Assembly (NCBI GenBank): GCA_934573945.1 | Contig: CAKTMQ010000013.1 | Coordinates: 1 to 22,961, forward strand | Direction of reading: 5' to 3' | Origin: an uncultured Oscillospiraceae bacterium | GTDB taxonomy: Bacteria > Bacillota > Clostridia > Oscillospirales > Oscillospiraceae | Length of the DNA: 22,961 nucleotides | In this document: positions 7,552-14,814 of the stretch, piece by piece | Position numbering within the stretch: the stretch's first letter is position 1 | How the letters are laid out: each line of letters opens with the position of its first letter | The notes under the pieces: generated by a model | Seen by the model: the letters and a program-made list of their open reading frames with translations, nothing else | Databases searched by the model: none | Told to the model about the DNA's origin: nothing | Program-made: the position numbers and the translations under genes

Positions 7552-8327
7552 GCTTCTTCCTCTCTCAGATAGCCCCGCTCCGCCAGCCATGCCAGCGACG
7601 GGGCACAGTCCATATTCTCCAGCGTACAAGTGGCGGCGGTACGGGTCAGCAGGGTATCCAGCACCGCTTCCATGGGGATCGTTCCCTCGCCCAGCGGCGC
7701 GTGAAGATCCCAGCCGCCGTCGTTATTATGCAGGTGCACATGGCGCAGCCACGGCGCCATGGGGGCGATCCAGTCCATCGGCGGCGTTTTGCTGACGGTG
7801 GTGTTGGCGTGCCCCACATCCAGACACAGCCCCAACCGGGGATCGTCCACCTGACGGACGATCTCCACCAGCATATCCGGCCCGGGATCCATCACGTTTT
7901 CCAGCGCGATCACCATCTCCGGCGGCACCTCCGCCAGAAATTCCCGCCAGAAACCCACCGACTGCTCCACAAACCACTCCGGAAAGTAGACAAATGGCAC
8001 GAAGCCGTCATGGATCACCAGCCGGTCAACGTGCAGCCGCCGCGCCATGGCGATGGTCTGGCGGTAGCGCTCACGCGCCACCTCCCGCACACAGGGGTCG
8101 ATGGCGCAGGGGTGCAGCTCGGCAAATGGCGCGTGGAGCCACAGGCGCGCAATGCCGTCAGCGGCGGCGCCGGCGGCAGCAAAGGACGCCCCGTCCTCCA
8201 GCTTCTCCGCCTGACAGAAATCCGTCAGCTCCAGCCCCAGACCGTGCCGCCGCGCCAGCTGCGACGCCCGGCTGTCGATGCCGGACAGATACAGCCTGCT
8301 GCTCAGTTCAGACCGCTGCACACCCAT
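7548..8327 (-). CDS. TIM-barrel protein of the sugar phosphate isomerase/epimerase family, first gene of the cob operon
   Basis: This 259-aa protein has the AP-endonuclease-2/xylose-isomerase-like barrel pattern. Likely metal ligands appear at the ends of strands: His and Asp in LVIHDG, Glu in IALENVMDPG, Asp and His in CLDVGHANT, paired His in HVHLHNNDG and Glu in CTLENMD. ATG 8327 is chosen over a GTG at 8345 because AAAGGAAAGGGG lies just upstream of it. It is the promoter-proximal gene of the cob operon and overlaps cobT by 4 nt. No step of known cobamide synthesis requires such an enzyme, so its reaction is unknown. Family is firm; role is open. Confidence 0.85.
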   Translation of the reverse strand: MGVQRSELSSRLYLSGIDSRASQLARRHGLGLELTDFCQAEKLEDGASFAAAGAAADGIARLWLHAPFAELHPCAIDPCVREVARERYRQTIAMARRLHVDRLVIHDGFVPFVYFPEWFVEQSVGFWREFLAEVPPEMVIALENVMDPGPDMLVEIVRQVDDPRLGLCLDVGHANTTVSKTPPMDWIAPMAPWLRHVHLHNNDGGWDLHAPLGEGTIPMEAVLDTLLTRTAATCTLENMDCAPSLAWLAERGYLREEEA

Positions 8328-8361
8328 TTCCCCTTTCCTTTGCACTGTTTTTACGCCGATT

Positions 8362-8390
8362 ATTATACACGCATTTTGTCATGAAGGCAA
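8362..8390 (-). promoter_or_regulatory. Sigma-A promoter of the cob operon
   Basis: On the minus strand, -35 TTGCCT (8390-8385) and -10 TATAAT (8367-8362) have a 17-bp spacer. Transcription should start near 8355, so the leader to the ATG at 8327 is about 28 nt. It contains only a ribosome binding site. Its -35 box faces the -35 box of the plus-strand promoter at 8405-8433 across 14 bp. Confidence 0.85.
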
Positions 8391-8404
8391 TCACGATTCT
8401 GCGT

Positions 8405-8433
8405 TTTACAAATGGCATTTCATGTGTTATAGT
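8405..8433 (+). promoter_or_regulatory. Strong plus-strand promoter of a candidate small RNA
   Basis: -35 TTTACA (8405-8410), a 17-bp spacer and -10 TATAGT (8428-8433), preceded by an extended -10 TG at 8425-8426. The predicted start is near 8440, exactly where the first hairpin of the candidate RNA begins. No convincing protein start with a ribosome binding site lies downstream on this strand. Confidence 0.65.
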
Positions 8434-8439
8434 GAGGAT

Positions 8440-8604
8440 GCAGCTGGTTCGGATGTGCCAGCTGCCCCCAAAGTACTTTTCCATTGAGAGATCCCTCTCT
8501 CCGTGCCGTCGGCGCCATCCCCCTCTGGATGTGCCGGCGGCACTCTCCATTTATACAGATCGTGTAAAAGCGTCCCGGCCGTTGGCCGGGACGCTTTTAT
8601 GCTT
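8440..8604 (+). ncRNA. Candidate structured small RNA, about 160 nt, undescribed
   Basis: The stretch has its own promoter (8405-8433) and intrinsic terminator (8566-8598). From the predicted start it shows hairpin 1, a perfect 8-bp stem at 8440-8447/8458-8465 with a 10-nt loop. A small 5-bp hairpin follows at 8486-8499. Hairpin 3 at 8503-8543 has about 17 pairs, including two G-U pairs and one bulge, around a 6-nt loop. The terminator stem comes last. The loop of hairpin 1 and the 3' arm of hairpin 3 share GGATGTGCC. I do not recognise a known RNA family (not SRP RNA, RNase P or a cobalamin riboswitch). It lies opposite no gene except just past the RND stop. This is a prediction from sequence only. 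Confidence 0.5.
8566..8598. terminator. Bidirectional intrinsic terminator between the RND gene and the candidate RNA
   Basis: A perfect 15-bp stem, AAAAGCGTCCCGGCC with its complement, closes a 3-nt loop GTT. The A/T ends give a U-tract in both directions. On the minus strand it lies 20 nt after the RND stop at 8618; on the plus strand it would end the candidate RNA starting near 8440. Confidence 0.85.
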
Positions 8605-8617
8605 TTATTGTTGCCTG

Positions 8618-11600
8618 TCAATCCTTGAGGATCACCAGCTCCTCCTCGTCGATATGGCGGATGGTCTTTTTGCTGACGATCTCGTACATACAGGGCACTA
8701 CGAACAGCGTCATCAGCGTGGCGTACAGCAAACCGCCGATGCACACCAGCGCCACCGGCTGGATCAGGGACGTACCGGCGTTTTTCGCCGTGGCGGTGAC
8801 GATCAGACCCAGGATGGTGGTCAGGGATGTCATCAGGATCGGCCGCAGCCGGGTCACACCGGCGTCCACGATGGCCTCCCGGCGCTCCATGCCCGCTATG
8901 CGCTGCTGGTTGATGTAGTCCACCAGCACGATACCGTTGTTGACGATGATGCCCACCAGCATCACGAAACCGATAAGGGAGATGACGCTCAGCTCCGTAC
9001 CGCTGAGCAGCAGCGCCAGGAAGCCGCCGGTAAAGGCCAGCGGAATGGTGAACATCACGATAAACGGCTCACGCAGGGACTGGAACTGCGCCACCATCAC
9101 GAAGTACACCAGCAGGATGCCCAGCAGCAGCATCAGCAGCACCTGTCCCATGGCCTCCATGATGGCCTCGTTTTCGCCGTCGAAGGAGACGGTCACGCCC
9201 TCGGGCAGCTCCATGGCGTTGACCGCCGCGGTCACGTCGGAGGAGACCAGTGTCACGTTGCTGCCGTCAGCAATACCGGCGGTGACGGTGACGCAGCGGC
9301 GCTGCTGATCCCGGTTGATGGTGTTGAGGCTGACGGTCTTTTCCACCGTCGCCACATCCCGGAGCTGGAAAGCGGTGTCCGTGTCCGTCTCCGCCTCGCT
9401 GCCGGACAGCGCCGCAAGGGAGGAGGACGAGGAAGCGGACGATGTTCCGCCGCTCATGGCCGCGGTCATGGAGGAATCCGGGTCGATCTCCAGATCCAGC
9501 AGCGTTTCATAGGTCAGCTTGCTCTCGTCATCCTGCCGGATGACCAGCTGCATGGACTCGTTGTCCAGCACCATGTCCGTGCCGGAGGTGCTGGTGTTCA
9601 GGGCGGCGGCGATCTGCATATAGATCTGCGCCACCGTCATGCCGTGCTCCATGGCCTTGGTGCGGTCAATGGACACGTGGAGCGCCGACGCTGCCTCCTC
9701 CAGACCGTCGGACACGTCCACCGCGCCCTGCACCTGTTCGATGCGGGCGGCCACCGCCTTGGCGGTGGACTGCAGCGTCTCCATGTCCTCACAGTAGATC
9801 TTCAGGGACACGCCGTTGCCGGTGACATAGCTCATCATACTGGACATAACGTTCACCGCCGTGACCGTGCAGTCCATATCGGCGCACAGCGCCTCGATCT
9901 CCTTGCCGACGCTGTTGCCGGAGTGGTCGTCGGGCAGGGTGATATAGATGGTGGCGTCGTAAGCACCGGCGCCGCCGCTGCTCATCATGGTCAGCGCCGT
10001 CTGGGTCTCGATCATGGCGCCCACTGCGTCCACGCCCTCCACGGTCATGCAGCGGCGCGCCACCTCATCGGTATAGGCCACCGCCTCCTCGCGGGTGCAG
10101 TCCTCCGGCATGGCCACGGTGACGTTGATGCTGTTCATATCCATCTCCGGCATAAAGCTGAAGCCCCGGCTGACGGTGAGGATCCCGGTGAGGAGCAGCA
10201 GCGCCAGCGAACCGGCCAGCACCGCCGCCTTGTGATCCAGCGACCAGCGGATGGCCTTGCGGTAAGAGGGGTAGAGCTTATCCAGCAGTCCCGGCTTCTG
10301 TACCAGCGGACGCCGCAGCATACCGCTGGCCATGGCGGGCACCAGCGTCAGCGCCACCAGCAGACTGGCCAGCAGGGAATAGGTCATGGTCAGCGCCAGA
10401 TCGGTGAACAGCTCCCGGGTCAGTCCCTCCACAAACACGATGGGGGCGAACACGCACACCGTGGTCAGGGTGCTGGCCGTGATGGCGCCCAGCACCTGCT
10501 GCGCGCCGGAGACGGCGGCCTGCACCACCGTGGCGCCCCGGGCACGGAGCCGGTAGATATTCTCGATGACCACCACGGAGTTATCCACCAGCATACCCAC
10601 CGACACGGCAAGGCCGCTGAGGGAGATCATGTTGATGGTCACGCCGGTAAAGTACATCAGCACCACCGCAAAGATCACGCTGGTGGGGATGGAGATCAGG
10701 GTGATAAGGGTGGGGCGCCAGTCCCGCAGGAAGAGGAACAGCACCACCACGGAGAACAGCGCGCCCCACAGCAGGGACGAGAGGATGGTCTCCACGATCA
10801 GGTGGATATAGTCGCCCTGATCCATCAGGGGCTTGAAGCTCAGCCCCTCATACTGAGCGGTCAGCGTCTCCATCCGGGCGGTGATGTTGTCGGACACCTC
10901 CGCCGTGGCGTAGTTGGACTGCTTGTTGAAGGAGACGATGATGCCGTTTTCACCGTTCAGCTTGGCGTAGATCTCCTCGGAGTTGTCGGTGTAGAACACG
11001 GTGGCCACATCGCTCAGCCGGATCGGCTCCAGTCCGTCGATGCCCAGATCGAACAGCACCATGTCCGCCAGCTCGTCGCTGGTGCTGATCTCGTTGCCCA
11101 CGGATACCATGTAGCTCACGCCGTCCTGATCGTCTATGTAGCCGGCGGGCATGGAGAAGTCCTGTGCCGTCAGCAGCTGCTGGATCATGGTCACGGACAG
11201 CATCCCGTTCAGATCCAGCTGCTCCAGCACCTGCTTGCGGGTGGCGGCCAGCTGCTGCTCGCCCTCCTCGATCTGCTGCAGCGCCAGCTTCAGCTGCACG
11301 TTGCCCTCGGTCATCAGCAGCACGCCGTCCATCACGGACTCCACGCCGCTGGAGATCTGCTCCTGCAGCCCGTCGTTGCGGTTGGGATCGTTGATGTAGT
11401 CCTCCATCTCGCCGATGACCCGCTCCATCTCGTCCAGCCCGTCCCGCAGCTGCTGCCGGGTGCGCTCCTCCACCAGCTGGGAGAGGGTCTTCATATCCCG
11501 GGCGATGTCCTGCGCCAGCGCCAGATTGGCCTGGGTCAGCGTCTCGTTTTCCGCCAGCGCCGCCGCCTTTTCCTCCTCGGTGGCCTCCTCGCTGGTCAGG

Positions 11601-12481
11601 ATCTCATTGTTGGCGGCGATCCGATCGTTGTTGGCGGTCATCTCCGCCTCCGCGTCGGCAATGGCCTGCCGCAGCGCCTGCTCCTCCGGCGACAGCTCCG
11701 GTGAGGTGTTCAAGGCGTCCCGCAGGGCGTCCACCGCCTGATCCAGCGCGTCGGTGATGCCGTCGCCGATGCCGTCAGCCGCCTGCGCAATGCCGTCGTC
11801 CAGCGCCTTCTGCGCGTCCAGCACCTGCTGCTTGGCGCTGCTGAGCTGGCCGGAGACCTTGTTCAGTGCGTCGCCGGCCTTCTGGCGGATGGTCTCCGTC
11901 AGCGCCGCCAGCTTCTCCGCGTCCAGCACCACGTTCATCTGCCGATCCATGGTGCCGGTGATCTCCACACTGGCCACGCCGGTGATGCCTGTCAGCTTGT
12001 CAGCCAGCTCCTCCTCCACGAAGTCGCTCAGCTCACCCACGTCCATCTCGCTGCTGCTGATGGCTCCCACCATCACGGGGATCATGGAGGGATTCAGCTT
12101 CAGCATATAGGGCGTGGACACCGTGTCGTCCCAATCGCCCTGCAGTGAGGAGATCTTCTGCTGGATGTCGATGCCCAGTGAGTCCATGTTGGCATCGTCC
12201 TCAAACTCCAGCACCACCATGGAGACGCTGTTCTGGCTGGAGGAGGTGATGGATTTCAGCTGATCCAGCGTGGCCATGGACTTCTCCAGCGGTTTGGTGA
12301 TCTCCTTTTCCACGCTCTCCGGACTGGCGCCGGGATCGCTGGTGACCAGGATCACATAGGGGTAGTCCATGTTGGGCATCAGATCCGGCGTCATCTTCAG
12401 ATACGCCACGACGCCCAGCACCAGGATGGCCAGCACCACCACATACACGGTCAACGGTTTTTTTACACTAAAGCCAGGCAC
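8618..12481 (-). CDS. RND-family efflux transporter (AcrB/MMPL-like, Gram-positive type) with a coiled-coil-like insertion
   Basis: This 1287-aa protein is longer than typical AcrB-type or SwrC-type pumps (about 1040-1065 aa). It opens with a membrane helix (residues 9-28) and the family phrase MTPDLMPNMDYP. The fourth-helix motif GMLVDNSVVVIENIYR (about 629-644) carries Asp633, with Asn where AcrB has a second Asp. Residues about 200-440 (DNA about 11162-11884) form a Gln/Glu/Ala-rich, coiled-coil-like insertion in the first large extracytoplasmic domain. The second half repeats the layout and ends with VLVDYINQQR and VVPCMYEIV. The start is GTG at 12481, with AGAGGAAG upstream and no ATG nearby. 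No membrane-fusion partner gene is adjacent. Expected role is proton-driven export of lipids, drugs or other amphiphiles; the substrate is unknown. Confidence 0.93.
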   Translation of the reverse strand: MPGFSVKKPLTVYVVVLAILVLGVVAYLKMTPDLMPNMDYPYVILVTSDPGASPESVEKEITKPLEKSMATLDQLKSITSSSQNSVSMVVLEFEDDANMDSLGIDIQQKISSLQGDWDDTVSTPYMLKLNPSMIPVMVGAISSSEMDVGELSDFVEEELADKLTGITGVASVEITGTMDRQMNVVLDAEKLAALTETIRQKAGDALNKVSGQLSSAKQQVLDAQKALDDGIAQAADGIGDGITDALDQAVDALRDALNTSPELSPEEQALRQAIADAEAEMTANNDRIAANNEILTSEEATEEEKAAALAENETLTQANLALAQDIARDMKTLSQLVEERTRQQLRDGLDEMERVIGEMEDYINDPNRNDGLQEQISSGVESVMDGVLLMTEGNVQLKLALQQIEEGEQQLAATRKQVLEQLDLNGMLSVTMIQQLLTAQDFSMPAGYIDDQDGVSYMVSVGNEISTSDELADMVLFDLGIDGLEPIRLSDVATVFYTDNSEEIYAKLNGENGIIVSFNKQSNYATAEVSDNITARMETLTAQYEGLSFKPLMDQGDYIHLIVETILSSLLWGALFSVVVLFLFLRDWRPTLITLISIPTSVIFAVVLMYFTGVTINMISLSGLAVSVGMLVDNSVVVIENIYRLRARGATVVQAAVSGAQQVLGAITASTLTTVCVFAPIVFVEGLTRELFTDLALTMTYSLLASLLVALTLVPAMASGMLRRPLVQKPGLLDKLYPSYRKAIRWSLDHKAAVLAGSLALLLLTGILTVSRGFSFMPEMDMNSINVTVAMPEDCTREEAVAYTDEVARRCMTVEGVDAVGAMIETQTALTMMSSGGAGAYDATIYITLPDDHSGNSVGKEIEALCADMDCTVTAVNVMSSMMSYVTGNGVSLKIYCEDMETLQSTAKAVAARIEQVQGAVDVSDGLEEAASALHVSIDRTKAMEHGMTVAQIYMQIAAALNTSTSGTDMVLDNESMQLVIRQDDESKLTYETLLDLEIDPDSSMTAAMSGGTSSASSSSSLAALSGSEAETDTDTAFQLRDVATVEKTVSLNTINRDQQRRCVTVTAGIADGSNVTLVSSDVTAAVNAMELPEGVTVSFDGENEAIMEAMGQVLLMLLLGILLVYFVMVAQFQSLREPFIVMFTIPLAFTGGFLALLLSGTELSVISLIGFVMLVGIIVNNGIVLVDYINQQRIAGMERREAIVDAGVTRLRPILMTSLTTILGLIVTATAKNAGTSLIQPVALVCIGGLLYATLMTLFVVPCMYEIVSKKTIRHIDEEELVILKD

Positions 12482-12530
12482 AAACGACTTCCTCTCTTCT
12501 GCGCACGGGGCGCGCTGCTTTTATACGGCT

Positions 12531-12547
12531 GCGGCGCGCTGCGCCGC
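12531..12547 (-). other. Leader hairpin upstream of the RND gene
   Basis: A GC-only 7-bp inverted repeat with a 3-nt loop sits just after the predicted transcription start of the RND gene (about 12549) and 50 nt before the GTG start. It may stabilise the 5' end of the mRNA. No attenuator or riboswitch structure is evident. Confidence 0.45.
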
Positions 12548-12555
12548 TTTTTGAC

Positions 12556-12584
12556 ATTTTAGTCTACCACCTCTCGTTTTTCAA
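12556..12584 (-). promoter_or_regulatory. Sigma-A promoter of the RND gene
   Basis: On the minus strand, -35 TTGAAA (12584-12579) and -10 TAAAAT (12561-12556) are separated by 17 bp. A second, slightly poorer register (TTGATT with TAGACT, also 17 bp) overlaps it. The leader is about 65 nt. Confidence 0.7.
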
Positions 12585-12689
12585 ATCAATCGAAAAAGCG
12601 AAAAGTTCACGATTCCGTTACAAATACAGGGGGAACTCCGGCAAAACTCTGACATTCCCTGCCAAATAGTACGCGGCTCGAAACATTTT

Positions 12690-12750
12690 GGCGGCTGCCG
12701 AAGCAGCCGCCATAGAAAAGATATGTACGCCTGACGGCAGACCGTCAGGC
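12690..12750 (-). terminator. Tandem hairpins after hemW, possible terminator
   Basis: Two perfect 9-bp stems lie after the hemW stop: 12729-12750 (loop of 4 nt, followed by a TTTTC run after about 9 nt) and 12690-12711, whose minus-strand loop is a stable UUCG tetraloop closed by C-G. Neither has a classical U-tract directly after it, so efficiency is uncertain. The 12590-12690 stretch between here and the RND promoter shows nothing else I can assign. Confidence 0.5.
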
Positions 12751-12764
12751 CGGTGCGGCAGACA

Positions 12765-13955
12765 TCACACCTCCACCCGGAAGTTGCCCTCCGCCGCCTG
12801 ACACAGCTTGCGCTGCCGCTCGCGCCCCACCGCCTCCTGCAGCGAGACGATGATGGTGTTGGACACGAAGAAGCCGCGGGGCGTCAGCCGCCAGCCCCGC
12901 TCCGTCCGCTGCGCCAGACCGTGGGCGGCATATTGGGTCAGCAGCTCCTCCATAGGGCGGAACTTCTGGCGGAACTGCCGCTCGAAATAGGTTCTGTCGA
13001 TGCCCTGCACCGTCCGCAGCGACAGCATGATGTACTCCAGATCACGATCCAGCAGCGGGATCTCCTCCATCTCCGACAGGCGCAGATCGCCGGCGATATA
13101 GGCGTCCAGATCCTTCTCGTAGGCAAAGCGGACACCGCCCAGATCCGAATGGGCGCCGGGGCCGAAGCCGGCGTACTCACTCAGCGTCCAGTATTTCAGG
13201 TTATGCCGGCTCTCAAAGCCGGGACGGGCAAAATTGGAGATCTCATACTGGGCATAGCCATGCTCCGCCAGATAGGACACCGTCCACAGGTACATATCCG
13301 CCTGGGCGTCGTCGTCCGGCAGCGGCAGCGTGTCCCGCTGCTGCCACAGGGGCGTGCCCTCCTCCAGTTTCAATCCATAGCAGCTGATGTGCTGCGGCTC
13401 CAGCGCCGCGGCGGCGCGCAGCGTCTCCTGCCAGGCGGCCATGGTCTGCCCGGGCAGGCCGTAGATCAGGTCGAGGCTCAGGTTCTCCAGCTTGGCCATC
13501 CGTGCCGCCGCCACCGCCTCCAGCACCTGTTCCCAGGTATGTATGCGGCCGATCTGCCGCAGCAGGTCGTCATCCGCCGCCTGCACGCCCAGCGAAAGCC
13601 GGTTGAAGCCGGCGCGCTGCAGGTTCCGCAGTGCCTTCCAGTCCCCGGCGCTGTCGGGATTGGCCTCCAGCGTGATCTCCGCCTGAGGGCTGACGTGAAA
13701 CCGCTTTTTCACCGTTTTCAGCAGCCGGGTCAGCCGCTTTTCCCCCAGATAGCTGGGGGTGCCGCCGCCGAAATACACCGTGTCCACCGTATGGCCGGTG
13801 CAGCGGGGCGCCACCTCCTCCAGATGGCGGAGCAGCGCGGCGGTGTAGGCATCCATCTTCTCCTCGCTGTGGGGCAGGGAGTAAAAATCGCAGTAGGCAC
13901 ACTTGCTCTTGCAGAAGGGGATATGGAGATATAATCCCAGGGGTCGTTCCGTCAT
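12765..13955 (-). CDS. hemW: HemW-like radical SAM protein (HemN/coproporphyrinogen dehydrogenase family)
   Basis: This 396-aa protein has the radical SAM motif CKSKCAYCDF (Cys15, Cys19, Cys22) after LYLHIPF, the exact opening of the HemN/HemW group. YFGGGTPSYL, ITLEANPDS and LSLDLIYGLPGQT follow in family order, and the C-terminal HemN domain ends with a winged-helix-like segment. The form CxxxCxYCDF, without the fourth Cys seen in HemN proper (CxxxCxxCxC), and the length near 380-400 favour HemW, thought to be a haem chaperone rather than the oxidase. The start overlaps the ferredoxin stop in ATGA and has GGAGG at 7-nt spacing, so it is second in a two-gene operon. Confidence 0.92.
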   Translation of the reverse strand: MTERPLGLYLHIPFCKSKCAYCDFYSLPHSEEKMDAYTAALLRHLEEVAPRCTGHTVDTVYFGGGTPSYLGEKRLTRLLKTVKKRFHVSPQAEITLEANPDSAGDWKALRNLQRAGFNRLSLGVQAADDDLLRQIGRIHTWEQVLEAVAAARMAKLENLSLDLIYGLPGQTMAAWQETLRAAAALEPQHISCYGLKLEEGTPLWQQRDTLPLPDDDAQADMYLWTVSYLAEHGYAQYEISNFARPGFESRHNLKYWTLSEYAGFGPGAHSDLGGVRFAYEKDLDAYIAGDLRLSEMEEIPLLDRDLEYIMLSLRTVQGIDRTYFERQFRQKFRPMEELLTQYAAHGLAQRTERGWRLTPRGFFVSNTIIVSLQEAVGRERQRKLCQAAEGNFRVEV

Positions 13956-14197
13956 GTGTTGTCCTCCCTCTCATGCTGTACCATGGTGATGGCGCCGTAG
14001 AAGCAGTTCACCTTGCAGGAGCGGCAGCCGATACAGTTATCCACCTCCACGTCATAAAACCCGTCGGCGCGCTGGTACATACAGCTGACGGGACAGAACA
14101 TGGCGCACCAACCGCAGCCGGTGCAGGCGACCGGATCGATAACGGCGTATTGCAGCGGCTTGCGGCCGAACAGATAGTAGTTGTCTGGCTTGCTCAT
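13952..14197 (-). CDS. Small 2[4Fe-4S] ferredoxin
   Basis: This 81-aa protein has two Cys clusters: Cys25, 28, 31, 35 (followed by Pro and a further Cys at 39) and Cys55, 58, 61, 65. This is the arrangement of bacterial ferredoxin-like electron carriers, with a slightly altered second cluster ending in CFYGAI. ATG 14197 is chosen over an upstream in-frame GTG because GGAGGAGG lies 7 nt before it. It is the first gene of an operon with hemW and may supply electrons to it, or to another enzyme; that link is inference from the 4-nt overlap. Confidence 0.9.
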   Translation of the reverse strand: MSKPDNYYLFGRKPLQYAVIDPVACTGCGWCAMFCPVSCMYQRADGFYDVEVDNCIGCRSCKVNCFYGAITMVQHEREDNT

Positions 14198-14227
14198 ACA
14201 CACACCTCCTCCGGAAAAACTCTACCT

Positions 14228-14256
14228 ATTATACCCCGGCGGCGGGATTTGCGCAA
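14228..14256 (-). promoter_or_regulatory. Sigma-A promoter of the ferredoxin-hemW operon
   Basis: On the minus strand, -35 TTGCGC (14256-14251) and -10 TATAAT (14233-14228) have a 17-bp spacer. The leader to ATG 14197 is about 25 nt and contains GGAGGAGG. Confidence 0.85.
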
Positions 14257-14335
14257 TGCATGATTTTCCGCCGGACGGGAGATGCTAGCACCAGTGCGGC
14301 CGCCCCAGGCGGCCTTGCGGAAAGGAGAGGCGGAC

Positions 14336-14773
14336 ATGGATCTGTCACCCAAGCAATATCAGGACTTTCTCAAAAGCAAAAATCCCCCCTCGCCGGTGTG
14401 GAAAAATACCGCGCTGGCCTTTGTCACCGGCGGCGCCATCTGCTGTCTGGGGCAGGCGCTGCGCGACGGCTTTCTCCTGCTGGGGCTGGATCTGGAACAG
14501 GCGGGCACCGCCGCGTCCATCGCGCTGCTGTTCCTCTCGGCGCTGTTCACCGGATTGGGGCTGTACCACAAGCTGGCGCGGTACGCCGGTGCGGGCACGC
14601 TGGTACCCATCACCGGCTTTGCCAACTCCGTGGTGTCGCCGGCCATCGACTTCCGGGCGGAGGGCGTCATCACCGGCACCGCCGTGAAGATGTTCACCGT
14701 GGCCGGGCCGGTGATCGTGTTCGGCACCGCCGCCAGCGTGGTATACGGGCTGCTGCTTCTGCTGCTGACGTGA
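14336..14773 (+). CDS. spoVAC: Stage V sporulation protein AC, stand-alone copy
   Basis: This 145-aa membrane protein matches SpoVAC along its length: an N-terminal YQDFLKSKNPPSPVWKN segment, then AFVTGGAICCLGQ, a helix near LLFLSALFTGLGLYHKLA, and the conserved AGAGTLVPITGFANSVVSPA followed by GPVIVFG. SpoVA proteins form the channel that loads dipicolinic acid into the forespore and releases it in germination. ATG 14336 has AAAGGAGAGG at 14321-14330. In most spore formers spoVAC sits with spoVAD and spoVAE; here neither follows, because a terminator and a convergent gene come next. Expression should be under a forespore sigma factor, but I could not identify a convincing sigma-G box. A 7-bp hairpin lies at about 14299-14315 in the leader. 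Confidence 0.9.
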   Translation: MDLSPKQYQDFLKSKNPPSPVWKNTALAFVTGGAICCLGQALRDGFLLLGLDLEQAGTAASIALLFLSALFTGLGLYHKLARYAGAGTLVPITGFANSVVSPAIDFRAEGVITGTAVKMFTVAGPVIVFGTAASVVYGLLLLLLT

Positions 14774-14778
14774 GAACT

Positions 14779-14808
14779 GCCGCCGCTCCCGTTAGCGGGA
14801 GCGGCGGC
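14779..14808. terminator. Bidirectional hairpin terminator between spoVAC and the choloylglycine hydrolase gene
   Basis: A perfect 13-bp GC-rich stem closes a TTAG loop, 5 nt after the spoVAC stop and 6 nt after the end of the converging gene on the minus strand. U-tracts are weak on both sides, but the position between convergent genes supports a terminator role. Confidence 0.75.
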
Positions 14809-14814
14809 ATCTTG

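Noticed and set aside
8328..8617. A cobalamin riboswitch before the cob operon
   Set aside because: I looked for B12-box-like sequence on the minus strand and found none, and the promoter at 8362-8390 leaves a leader of only about 28 nt.
7994..11704. A very long plus-strand open frame (over 1200 codons) opposite the RND gene
   Set aside because: It is a GC-bias shadow: its translation is rich in His, Gln, Arg and Gly with no domain pattern, and the minus strand carries a clear RND protein with a proper promoter and start.
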